DNA from: Limnoperna fortunei | Taxonomy: Eukaryota; Mollusca; Bivalvia; Mytilida; Modiolidae | NCBI GenBank assembly: GCA_944474755.1 | Contig: OX104124.1 | Coordinates: 45,151,342-45,215,341 of the forward strand | Length of the DNA stretch: 64,000 nucleotides | Direction: 5' to 3' | In this document: positions 25,276 to 38,300 of the stretch, one piece after another | Numbering within the stretch: the stretch's first letter is position 1 | Layout of the letters: each line of letters begins with the position of its first letter | Notes under the pieces: generated by a model | What the model was told of the DNA's origin: nothing | What the model saw: the letters and a program-made list of their open reading frames with translations, nothing else | Database searches by the model: none | Translations under genes and position numbers: made by a program

Positions 25276-26091
25276 AATAGTAATTTATCTCTCGAGATGC
25301 AACTATTGCGCTGTGGCGACGCCAGGGGCAACTGTTGTATCCTATAAAACTTAATTTGTATTTCACAAATATCTAGATATCTCAATACAACTTACTGAGC
25401 AGGGAAGTGCAGCTGGTCCTACCTCGTACATTCCGGTTAATTCACTATACTCTATTGTCGTCTTTTTCTGTAGGGTTAAATAGACAATATACGTTCAGTC
25501 TTGGACAACTCATTTGTGTTTTTGACGTCGATGTCACTGATCACCTAACTTTCATACTGATACTGGAAGCGACGTCCACATGTCATCTGTTGTTTTTTTG
25601 TGCTTTCAACTGATAATTCCGAATAAACTATTAAAGTCCTTTTAACCAATCTCATAACACCTCAGATTAAAATGCCTCGAAATTTAATGACTCTTGCGGT
25701 CGAATAATTCAGTAAGATCAAATACTTTCACAGTGGGAAAATGTTTGGAAAATATTGACTGTTTAAGACATAAGAACTTAAAAATATATAAATAATGAAA
25801 TGACTATGGCCTACTTTTATATAAAAAATCTACCAAGAATAGCAATGATAAACGATTACAATGATAGCTACCAACCATCAAAATATAGCAGCACTTAATG
25901 AACAATCGACATTGACAGCTGACGAATATCTATGAAACAAAAATAAACGTTTCCATGAATAAACGACTGAAAATAGCAGTTCTCAAAAGATATGCGTAAA
26001 TGAACAATAAATTCTGCGAATGTACAACAGACACCAACAGTTTTTAACTGTAAAAAAGCGATTGCCATGTATGATTGAGCGACATGTATTC

Positions 26092-26182
26092 TGGCTCCCC
26101 CAATTAAAACTGGACGAAATTATATAGCTGAAAACTTACTGAAAGTGGCTTTCAACATCATTCAAACAAACAAAAAATAACA
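26092..26182 (+). mobile_element. SINE family 1 tail fragment
   Basis: Contains cccccaattaaaactggacg, the tail tactgaaagtggctttcaac and attcaaacaaac. Only the 3' third is left. Confidence 0.7.
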
Positions 26183-26867
26183 AGCGAACTACGTTATCCA
26201 CTTGGCCATCGATGCCTAATCTTAAAATCATAATAGATTCGTTCACTTTATATACGTGCAAGCATGATCAACACACAGAACTATTGTAGCTAATAATCGT
26301 CCATTTTTATCTTTCCTTGATGTTTTTAAGGGGTGGTGGAGATCATTTGCTCACAATGCTTTTTTAATAATTTAGTGTCATCATTGTTTGTTAATTTGTG
26401 AATATGTAACTAAAGCGATGGTTTAAAACAATGTCGACTAAACGAATGTAATAAACGAAACTATCGTAAAAATACCTACAAAGATCGAATTTTGCAATTT
26501 CACAATAAACAAAAAATTATAAAATAAATTGTCCTTTCACGGAGCAATTTTTTAATGTGCAAGAAACACAGATAAGGCAAATGCGAACAATTGTATAGTT
26601 AAGCCTGCAAATAAATGAAACCTAAAAAAACAGAAATAGTTATAGGACATCCCCTCCTAGGGATACACGATAATTAGTGCTTGTGTGTTAAACTCGTCAT
26701 GAATTTAGCTGAAATATTGATAGCTGAACAACGACTGCAAAATGAACCTAAGTGAACCGAATTTATATGAATACTATAGGTTTACAAAATTATTTCTTTT
26801 GAGTTTGCGAACCTATCATAATATAATTTGCCGGTGCTGCATACAAGTGCAATCGTAAATTTGTTTC

Positions 26868-26985
26868 AACGAGGGTTAAAGTGAATCCTGCACTGTTACA
26901 AGCGACTGTTCTCATACCCAGTGTGAATTTGATTTCTCCAGAAAACTGCACAGCACTGACTTTCTATATTTGTCACATAGTTTTG
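26868..26985 (+). pseudogene. Remnant of a third cysteine-rich peptide gene (exon 2 relic)
   Basis: Matches exon 2 of peptide genes A and B. The stretch encoding SCTVTSDCSHTQC is still readable, but the acceptor AG is changed (gtttcaac), the frame is lost after about 25 codons and the donor is absent. No signal peptide exon is found upstream and no exon 3 downstream. The upstream flank (25,290-25,370 and 26,700-26,750) also matches genes A and B, which confirms shared descent. Confidence 0.7.
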
Positions 26986-26989
26986 CGAA

Positions 26990-27715
26990 ACCTGCAGCCA
27001 TACTCAGGTTGAGTATGCTACAAATTTTCTATTTGTCTATTACCCATGCGTTTGTAAGATATTTGTGACAAGTAATTACCTCTTTGCTAGTTTTTCGTTT
27101 TAGCATCGCCATTACCTTGTCACGCCATTTCTATCACTTGTGCCAAACACTCTTTCCGAATTAACTATCATCAGTTTTTGCTCATTCTGATTTAACAGAA
27201 CCTTATATAGTTATTTGGATTAGTATTATGTTATTTTCGGCAAATTTTTCATCCCCCTGTCTCCTATGGTGAAAGATATTCCCTCTGTCATAACCTTTTT
27301 CCTGAATTTTCTGTCAACTAATTGTTATCTGTTTTTAATCTCTCTGATATATCACATGTATTATAAAGGATTAGTACTAAGTAATAAGTAGTTTTTTTGT
27401 CTTAAAATTTTTTCCTCCCGCCTTTGTTTCTTTATGCTGAAAGACATTTTTCTCTCTTTAATACATATGTACCTAGTCGACAGTCATACAGATACGTTGA
27501 TATCAATCCAAAAGATATTCAAGCTGAGGTCAGTCAGTATGCCAGTTTTATACTGACAGCATAGGGGTAACTCGTCTAAAAGCAGACTATGATCAAGCAT
27601 TGCATCAACATCTAGTTTGTCTATAATAAAGTTTGGACGGTCACAAAATGCATCAACTGGACCAAAGACTAGCTCCTCAATAAGTTGACCTTTTTGCACA
27701 TTATATTAAAAACGG
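26990..27715. other. Spacer between peptide relic and 55-bp satellite
   Basis: No recognisable exon, repeat or mobile element. Confidence 0.45.
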
Positions 27716-27719
27716 TAAA

Positions 27720-28460
27720 ACGGCATAGTGAAACAATTCTCACGTGACTTATGCCTGTGTAACTGAACGACGGTAGCTCGGCAGATTCAAAAGGTTCTCA
27801 CACGAGTCATCTGTATAACTTGACGGTAGCCCGACAGTTCTAAGAGTCCTCACTTGACTCGTGCCTGTATTACAGGGAGGAAGCTCAGCGGATTCACAGA
27901 GTCTTCACATTACTCATGCAAGTATTACAGGGCGGTACCTTGGAGGATTTTAAAAGTCCTCACATGACGTATGCCTGCATAACTGGGAGGTAGCTCGTCA
28001 CAGGGGTCCCGCATGACTCATGCCTGTATTACTGGGTTGTACATAAGAGGTTTTAAAGAGTCCTCATGTTACTCATGCCTGTATTACTGGGCGGTACTTA
28101 AGAGGTTTTAAAGAGTCTTTATGTTACTCATGCCTGTATTACTAGGCGGTAGCTTGGAGGTTTTCAGGAGTTCTCATATGACTTATGTCAGTATTACTTG
28201 GCGTACTGACTTGGAGGTTTTAAAAAATCCTTTGGAGGATTTGAAGATTCCCCACATTACTCATGCCTGTATAACTAAGCGGTAGCTTGGAGATTTTCAG
28301 GAGTTCTCAAATGCCGCATGCTCGCGCTACTAATTCAATTGTTCATGAGCGGTACCTTGTCGGATTCAAAGAGTCACCACATTATGATTCGTATATTACT
28401 GGACGGTAGCCAGTCAGAATCAAAGAGACCCCACATGACTAATGCCTGCAATCCCTGTTG
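27720..28460. repeat. 55-bp satellite upstream of EGF-MAM copy 2
   Basis: About thirteen diverged units around ctcatgcctgtattactggg and gttttaaagagtcctcatgt, homologous to the array at 12,000-12,620. It lies about 0.8 kb upstream of the promoter. Confidence 0.9.
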
Positions 28461-29176
28461 TAAAATGAAATTTAAAATATATACACTGATGTTAACATTA
28501 TTGTCATTAAATGTAAACATTTCCTACGTTTAACTCCTGCGGAAATAGTGATAAATAAATAGGTCGATATTGAACATTGAAAGTCATATAATGGAGTTTC
28601 TGTTATCCTAACCGCCTTCATTTAGTCGGTCAGGGGGAATCTGTACGGATGGATACCACAAAATTATCGTATCAAATGAATTTCTCTTCTAATTGAAAGA
28701 ATGCCTTCAAAGCTGATAACCAACATAAAAAAAGCTACAAGTTGACGATACTGGACGCCAAGTGAAAGCAATATCATATCAAATCCGCTATTTATGTGAA
28801 CAAGAACCAAGACATATTGTTTAAGACAAATATAAGAAAAGTCTGTTGACGTCAAAATGCATTAATATATCATACTACAACATAAAAAGTAGTATGTTTC
28901 ATAAAAATAGACTCAGATTCTGTTCAAATGTATCAATGCTTAGCTTAAAATATTATGATGTGTGAAATTAACATTTTTAAAGAATATTAATTTATAGCTT
29001 TTCTTAAAGAAAATTGTTAGTTAGAATATATACTTATTGCATTTAATTTCGCGAAGTAAATAGCATAATTAATGTATTTGCATTTCACAAGTCAAAAATT
29101 AACATTCGAATAGATGTTTACAACGCAGAATTGTATGCCCTATATTACTCATTATGAATTTTAATGAACTCTTACA

Positions 29177-29268
29177 TCAGTTCTTTTGTGCAGAACTGAT
29201 GCAGAATAATGCTGATCTGCCTTGTGAATATAAAGTATACCAATTTACCTTGCTGCTGTTATTATCAG
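29177..29268 (+). promoter_or_regulatory. Core promoter of EGF-MAM copy 2
   Basis: TATAAAG lies at 29,229-29,235, an initiator-like TCAG at 29,265-29,268, and the inverted repeat TCAGTTCT...AGAACTGA at 29,177-29,199. The same arrangement is found upstream of copy 1. The predicted 5' UTR is about 67 bases, ending at the ATG at 29,334. Confidence 0.6.
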
Positions 29269-29333
29269 GCCTTGATATTTTAGTCCGTGGTTATTAGTCT
29301 TCTCAGTTCAGTTTCTGTCGATACCAACGCACC

Positions 29334-32300
29334 ATGTATTTTAAGGAGACTTTCTTGTTTTGTGCGATAGCCGTATCATTTCATGGCTTTGTGCGTAAGT
29401 ACAGCACTATTGCATATATAGAATATGTTTTTTTTCAGCAGTGAATGATGTCTTAAGATATCTTATGACAGTAAAACATTAGATTGCAGTTTGCAATTTT
29501 TTAATGTAGAGTCGTTATATTTAATCTCAATAATTTAAACAATTAAACATTTCATAATATGTTAAGGTAAATAAACGTCTGCATTGACTTCATAACATTA
29601 ATGTTCAGAAATAGAAAGATAAGTTTTGAATCGGACAAGTTGCTGACGTCAAACGATTATTTAACTGTCACAATTAGAATGTATCTAGCGACGAGTTACT
29701 AATTATAAATATACGTTGGCAAATTTTCAAATACAATCCTCATTTAATAAAGCGACCTCAAAACTGCTTATGTGATAAAGTTATTATACGATCTATTTTC
29801 TGCACCTCATGCCTTTCTTTTCATTTACTCTAAAACACTATTAAAACGGGGACTGTCGGCGGTCGAGAGGTTAATGTAGTTCGTCTATTGCTAATCACGT
29901 TTGCTGTCAACACTGAGGTTGCGGGTTCGAGTCTCACTGCTGGTAAAATGTTCTCGACTCTAGTATTAATTGACAAGGATTGCCAGTTTTACTACCGAGG
30001 TCGATGGGTATTCCGTCTTTCTCTCCTGATAAAACTGGACGCCATAACATAGCTGTAAAACTTGCTGAAAGTGACGGTAAAAATCATTCAAACAAACAAA
30101 ATCTCTATTTATAGCTTGTACCAGAGATAACTAACTTCTTCATGTAGCATAATAAATTAAGATGAAATTTAAGAACATTACTTTTTAAAAAGCCACTTTG
30201 GGTAATAAGCATGCAGTAATTAATATAAGTGCTTCCATTGCAGAATCGTGTCTCACAGACACGGATTGCAAGAACATGTCCATGTGTTATGACAACGTTT
30301 GCGAGTGTCTAACTGGATTTGAAGGCGCAGACTGCAGTGTCATAGGTAAGAGTAATGCAGTATTTATAAAAATAAATTGTAATAAAAAACTAATTGTAGT
30401 AATTAATCTGTCTGCAAGGATTGAAAAATGTAATTAAATGGCTGCTATTGTTGATAGAAGGTAAACTGTGTATTATTTCTTGTTGAATGTAGTAACTAAC
30501 GGACAACAAGAAAGGTAAATTATGTAATTAGACTACATTATAAAATGCAAGTAAATTAGGTACCTAACGTACTGCAATTCAATTATAAATTATGTACTAC
30601 ATTATAATACATGTATCCAAGTTATCAATCGCACATTTGTAATAAATTTTATTAGATAAGAAATGTTGTAAATAAACGGGTTACAAACAAATTATACTGG
30701 TACTATAATGTAATATGCGAAGTTCAAAATAATTGTAAATAAGTAAGCTTTTTATTACGCGAACTTCATTGTAATGGGTAAATTATTTTTAGGACTACGC
30801 TGTAACTAAATATATTGGTTTGAAGAAATTATATTACATTTACGAATTTTGCGTATTTTTTGATTGGTCTAAAAGCAACTTTTGGGTCATTGTAAATCGC
30901 AGCAGTACTCAAATCGCCGAGTTCAATATTAACTTGTTGCAAAAATAGATTTAAAAAGTTTAATAGTTTACAAGCCAAACTGAATAGCTGACTTTATCTT
31001 AATCATTTTATATATCTGATTCGTGAAGTCGGTGAAGTCGTGTGTAACACAAAAATCTTGTGAACAATAATGAACGCGTCTGCTGCTAATAGGTGGATGA
31101 GGATATGTTGGTTTGTTTATGTAACAATTACTGACTTCGATATATGGTCGCTTTCGGCATTTCTCAAGCTTCAAAGATTTATACGCATCGCTTGGTTAAT
31201 ATTATACAATTCACGACTTAAAATGTAGGTCGCTAGCGTGATTTTCTAACGTGAGAAAATGCCAGAACCTCTAGGCGTGGAGAAGACAAGGATATTAAAA
31301 TAATCAAGAAAAATGTAGAAATTCATCGGAGTAAAAAGTATTAACTATTGTATACGTAAGACTGTAAAGTAATAGGTAAGAGATAGTACAAGATTCGGAA
31401 AACTGATAAACGTATTGCATTCGATGCGAAAGACTTTCAGTTATTTATTAGAATGTATTAGATTCAAAAGCTTTAATTGCGATAGGTACGATAATGTATC
31501 TGATTCACATGCCTTAAGTTTGATGGCTAAATAGGAGAATGTATGCTGGGCTAAGTTGTTTTCGATAGGCTAATTTTGTCAGAAAACTCATTGCATTGGT
31601 ATGTAAACAAACAAAATTAATTCTTTTATACTCAACTCAATAATTATGCAGAGTCATGTCTACGACAAGTTTATATCAATCCATCTGTTTATGGTACCAT
31701 AAACACTTGATAGAACATAGTGTTAATAGTGTGTTGGAAATAAACGATAGGTGTTTTCCAAGATTAATGTGATGACGTAGTAGACAATATTTTGAGGCTT
31801 TATAATGTAAAATACATCATTAATTGAACGCGAGAGAAATATCTGCGTTGAATTGTATTTAAATAACCTTACAAGAGACCTTATTGGTGCAAAAATCAAA
31901 TATTCGGGCCGTAAGTAATCCAGTGTTTGCTGAATGAAAAATACTCCTTCCATGCTGTAGGTAACAAACATGAATACAAACTGTCATATTCGAAATTATT
32001 TAAGAAACATCCAAACAAAATGCTGCATAATGGTACGTGGTATCTTAACCTACGCAAAAGTACTTTTTAGTACATTTTAGAAAACTAACTTAAATTTTAA
32101 CTAGTATTACAGTTGAGAAGAAAATTATGTATTGTAGTTTTCAACAAAGTTAAAATTTGTGTTAAAACTTAAACTTTTGTATAAAGTAGTTTTGTTAATG
32201 ACTGAGAACCATAAATAAATGAAAACCACTAACAAACAAAAATATTTTGATTTAAAGTGAAAAAAAAACATAAAACGTATTAGAGCTTTAAAACCAACAA

Positions 32301-35300
32301 TAAATTTGTAAAGTTAAATTTCAAAAACTTTGTGACAGTTTACAACAATCACCCTTAACATGAAAAAATACTGATAAAAAAATAATACTGACTTTTGTGT
32401 TAATGATTATGTTGGTTTCAATTATGTACAGTTACAGAAATAGTGAAAAAGACATTTAATGTCTGTGTGTATTTTCATAACAATATGCATCCCTGAAAAT
32501 AAGTATGGTTGGAAATTGATTTCTCTTATTTTCAATAAAATAACACTTATACCTTTACGTTATTATCTATAAACTTTAAACAATATTATTATGAATCATA
32601 TTAAAACGTGTCCAGTGACTACATTTAATCTACAGAATGAAGATATTAATGAAATACAAAAGTGTAGATCAGTGTTCAATATAAAAGCACATGGTTACCG
32701 TTTACGTTGAAGATTTCTTTAGAAATATAATAATTATGCTATTTTGAAATTCAAAATACAATTATGTAAAATTTCATGTAAACCGTATCGGTGTCATGGT
32801 TGTACGAACGTGGTACATTGTTTCCAGTCTAATCTAAAAAATAGCATTTCAATGTAACCGACTTGCAAGTTTTTAGCTCACCTGACCTAAATGATCATTG
32901 TGAGCAATTCTCATCACATTATATGTCTGTGTGTATTTTCATAACAATATGCATCCTTGAAAATAAGTATGGTTGGAAATTGATTTCTCTTATTTTCAAT
33001 AAAATAACACTTATACCTTTACGTTATTATCTATAAACTTTAAACAATATTATTATGAATCATATTTAAACGTGTCCAGTGACTACATTTAATCTACAGA
33101 ATGAAGATATTAATGAAATACAAAAGTGTAGATCAGTGTTCAATATAAAAGCACATGGTTACCGTTTACGTTGAAGATTTCTTTAGAAATATAATAATTA
33201 TGCTATTTTGAAATTCAAAATACAATTATGTAAAATTTCATGTAAACCGTATCGGTGTCATGGTTGTACGAACGTGGTACATTGTTTCCAGTCTAATCTA
33301 AAAAATAGCATTTCAATGTAACCGACTTGCAAGTTTTTAGCTCACCTGACCCAAATGATCATTGTGAGCAATTCTCATCACATTATATGTCTGTGTGTAT
33401 TTTCATAACAATATGCATCCTTGAAAATAAGTATGGTTGGAAATTGATTTCTCTTATTTTCAATAAAATAACACTTATACCTTTACGTTATTATCTATAA
33501 ACTTTAAACAATATTATTATGAATCATATTAAAACGTGTCCAGTGACTACATTTAATCTACAGAATGAAGATGTTAATGAAATACAAAAGTGTAGATCAG
33601 TGTTCAATATAAACGCACATGGTTACCGTTTACGTTGAAGATTTCTTTAGAAATATAATAATTATGCTATTTTGAATTTCAAAATACAATTATGTAAAAT
33701 TTCATGTAAACCGTATCGTTGGCATGGTTGTACGAACGTGGTACATTGTTTCCAGTCTAATCCAAAAAAATAGCATTTCAATGTAACTGACTTGCAAGTT
33801 TTTAGCTCACTTGACCCAAATGATCATTGTGAGCAATTCTCATCACTTTGCGTCCGTCGTCGTCGTCGTCTGTAAACTTTTCCCATTTCAATCTTCTCCA
33901 AAACCACTTGGCCAATTGGAATAAAACTTGGCAGGAATGTTAATTGGGTGGTTCTTTACAAAGTTTGAGTTTTTGGTTCTAATCAAATATTAAACATGGC
34001 TGCCTGAGCCTGTTATGCGTTCTGATTGGCTGAATTTCAAAAATCATCTCCTCCGCTTGTCAGATTGATTTGAAATATTGCAGAAATGTACTTTAGATGG
34101 TCCTCTACAAAGTTTAAGTTTTTTGTGCCAGTCCAAAATCCAAGATGGCCACCATCGCAGGACATAATTTAACATAAGACCCTATGGGAAAAACATACAA
34201 ACAACATTAAGAAGAAATGAAGGCTAGATCGTTATCTTAATAGTTTGAGTTTTTCGAGGCAATTGCAAATTGAACATGGCTTCCAGGGCCACTTACGGGT
34301 TCTGATTGGCTGAAATTTACAAAAATCTTTTTAAAAACTGCATGCAGATTGATTTGAAATATGGCAACATTCATCGAAAAAAACTAAATGTGGTATTTTT
34401 GATATTTTCGTATCCTCTAAATACATTATACATAGATCAAAATGTATTGTCAGTTTGATATATATCAACAAATGTACGTAGACGTGATATAGACAACATC
34501 TTCTAAACATAACATCGTCAACGAAACGTGACCTACTTTTGCTGACTTATAATTAACTAAAAATTGCAATTCAAAATATCACATTAATCTCAAAATATCT
34601 ATATTTTATGCTTTTAGTAATAACACCTGTACGATTATTATTATAATTTTAACAGAAGTACATTAATCCAACCTCCGCAGCAAATCATGAAACTTTTTCA
34701 AACTCATATCACATGACGGACCGGCTTATTGCAATACTAATACAAATAAAAAAATTAAAATGGTAATTGTCTGCAAATATATGCAGTCAACCAGGCGACT
34801 CTAATAGATTATCGTTTTATTTAACAAACAAGTTGGAACTTATATAGTTACATTTTATTCAATAGAAGTATAAATTTTCAACAGTAGACAACAATGGGAG
34901 TAGAGCAAATAGGAACGGGCAAATAGTAGACCAAATGGGAATAGACCAAATAGGAGTAGACCAAGTGGGAAGTTACCTACAACATTATTATTAAATGTAT
35001 AGGAAGAAATATGTCTGGTCAACTTCAGTACTAATTTATTACGTTTTTTGTTTAGTCAGTATGGTTCCAAGCAACCCATGTCAACATGGCGGACGATGCA
35101 AAGAAGGAATCACCCCATGTCAGTGTGATTGCACAGCTGAATATACGGGATACAGATGTGAGAAGCCAAGTAAGCAAATGTAAAATTCATATTATAACGA
35201 TAAGAATAACCTATAAGTCATAGAGAAACTTGAACCGTGCATCTCCCCAAATCAATTGAAGTCAGAATTCCCCACTGGGGGGGGGATAACTTGGTATATA

Positions 35301-38300
35301 TAGGGTAATACGGATGTGCGGCCCGAATTGGTCACTATTTTTACCTCTCCAAAATATATTAATAGGTAGCTTTTTTCATTGAAAAATATATCATTGGATA
35401 GTTGTAAATTATTTAAAAATATCCATGCCTCAATGCTCATTTTAAGCAAGTTAAGCCTATGTGATTTTTCAAACAAAGTGTTCCATTAAGATCACTTGAT
35501 CATTTTTCTAGTAAATGTAATATTTTGTCAATTTATTATGCAGTAATAAAATATATGAATAGGTCTGATTTAATAATTCAATATATGACTGGCTCCTGTT
35601 TTATAATGTCCGAAATTATATGAATAGGGTGGGTTTTCAAATCTCCGTCCGCAGACCTGTACCTAAAAGTATCCTTAGTTACCTCCCCCCTCCCATCACT
35701 AGTACTATTGATACTGTTCTTCCACTGTGTGTGATACATGTGGGAATGAATAGCAGAGGTGTGGTATTGAATGTGATAAATTTGCACACATACTGCATGT
35801 ACATATGTGTTTGAATTTGTAATATAAGCGCGTTTAAAAAAAGAGTGGGTTCTGTTAATATGTAGTATAAACGTGATTTAACACATAGTCTCGTATGTGT
35901 CAATTAGAACGAATTCGTAATAAGGCGTTTTTAACAGACAGTGTAATATGTGTGTGAACGTAACATATTCGTGTTTCAAACAGGTGTAATATGTGTGTGA
36001 AATAGTTATATAAATTAGTGTGACACAGAGTGTTAAGTATTTGTGAATTTGTTAAATTTATAACAAAGGCGTGTTGTAACATACAGTGTGATGTGTGTGT
36101 AGGTAATATAGGCATTTTAACATATCATAATAAACGTGTTAATTTGTAATATAGTTTCGATTTAACATAGAGTGTAGTTTTTGTGAATTTTTAATGTTTT
36201 ATGTGTGATTTAACATAGAGTGCAATATGTGTGAATTGGTGTACTACAATCGTGATTCACATAGATTGTGCATAATTTGAGATAAAGGCATGTTGTAACA
36301 TACATTTGATATGTGTGGTAACTTAAAAAAGCCGTGTTTAACATTGAGTTTAACGCATGTGTCAATGTGTTATATAGCTTTGTTTACAAATAGAGTGTAA
36401 TATGTGTGAATATGTTATATAAGCGTGTTAACATAGACTGTGATATGTGTGAATATTTTATATAAGTATGTTTAACATAGAGTGTAATATGTGTGAATAT
36501 GTTATATAAGAGTGTTAAAAGAGTGTAATATGTGTGAATATGTTATATTAGAGTGTTTAACAGAGAGTGTAATATGTGTGTTAATTTGTATTATTATATG
36601 ACTAACATGTATCTTAATTTTGATTGGCCAAGGGTATCATGAAAAGTATTATGCAGACAGTGTATTAACCTAAAAGTAGATAAAAATAGACTGATATAAA
36701 AGTTTTGACTTTTGAGTAGCTAAAAATAGAATAATTTATCACTTTTCAATAGTTAAAAATAAAATTCAACAATGGAGAAACAAGCATTAATTTGATTAGT
36801 TGAATTAAAAACATCAGCCAATTAAAATCATTCTTTTAAAACATTCTATTTGTTGACATTGGTTCAAAATGGCTGACGAGCAGCAGACAAGTTTTGCAAC
36901 TGTCAATGAACAGGAACTGTTTTTGCCAATTTTTCATAATTGATCTAATGTTACTATAAATTTTAATTGGAAAATGTGAATATTTCAATTTAAAATGTGA
37001 TAGCCTACTGTTATTATGGTTGAAATAAATTTTTATTGTTATCCTTTTTTATTAAAGATTCCAGTGTGAAAGTAAAAATAGTCATATAATAAAACATTCA
37101 TCGACTTGTATATTGGTTACTACCTGATTTTATCAACCCTCAAAAATAATATCAACACTCGCCGTTGGCTTGGTGGATATAATTTTTTAGGGTTGATAAA
37201 ACCAGGTATTAACCTATATCAAAGTCAATAAATGTATAATATTAGGGTGAATATGTTATATAAGTATGTTTAATAAAATGTAATATGTGTGAATATGTTA
37301 TATAAGAGTGTTTAACATAGAGTGTAATATGTGTATTAATTTGTAATATTAGGGTGATTATATTGTATTAAAATTTCTTTTATATGCGCGTTTTAACATA
37401 GAGTGTGATTTTTGCACTTTGAATTTGTAATGTAAGCGTGATTTAACACGCCTTTATTGCAAATTCACACACATATAACTCTTCGTTAAACACACTTTTT
37501 AACAAATTCAGAATTTCACCACAAATAATACATGTGTTAGAAACGTCTATGTTACGTTCACACACATATCACACTGTATATTAAAACATGCCTTTATTAT
37601 AAATTCGCACACATATTACATCGACGTATTATAGTCGTGATTGAACACAGACTGTCATATGTGTTTCAATTTGTAATATTAGCGCTTTCTAACATAAAGT
37701 GTGATTGGTGTGAATTTGTAATATAATCGTGAATTCACACAGAGTGCCATATGTGTGTCGATTTGTAATATAAGCGTGTGTTAACATAAAGCGTGATTGG
37801 TGTGAACTTGATATATAAGCGTGTGTTAACATAGAGCGTGATTTGTGTCAATTTGTAATATAAGCGTGAATTAATACAGAGTGACATATGGTGCGCAATT
37901 TGTAGTTTAGGCGCTTTCTAACATTGTGATTGGTGTGAATTTGTAATATAAGCGTGAATTAACAGAGTATCATATGGGTGTCAATGTGTAATATAGGCGC
38001 TTTCTAACACTGAGTGTGATTTGTGAGAATTTGTAATATAAGCGTGAATTAACACAAAGTGTATCATTATATAGATAGAAATGAAATATCGAATTTTCCC
38101 GAGTGACAGAAATTACGGTAAATCACATGTGAAAATTATCGTTTATTTTCACTCTCGGGTTTTTTCCCGCCAAAGTTGCAGTTGGTTTTGTGTTATACAG
38201 ATATTCATCCGCCGTTCATAAAATTTAGGATTAAGCATTAAAATTTTACGAAAACAATTTTGATCTATATAATAAATAGGATAATCAATTGGGCATCGTG

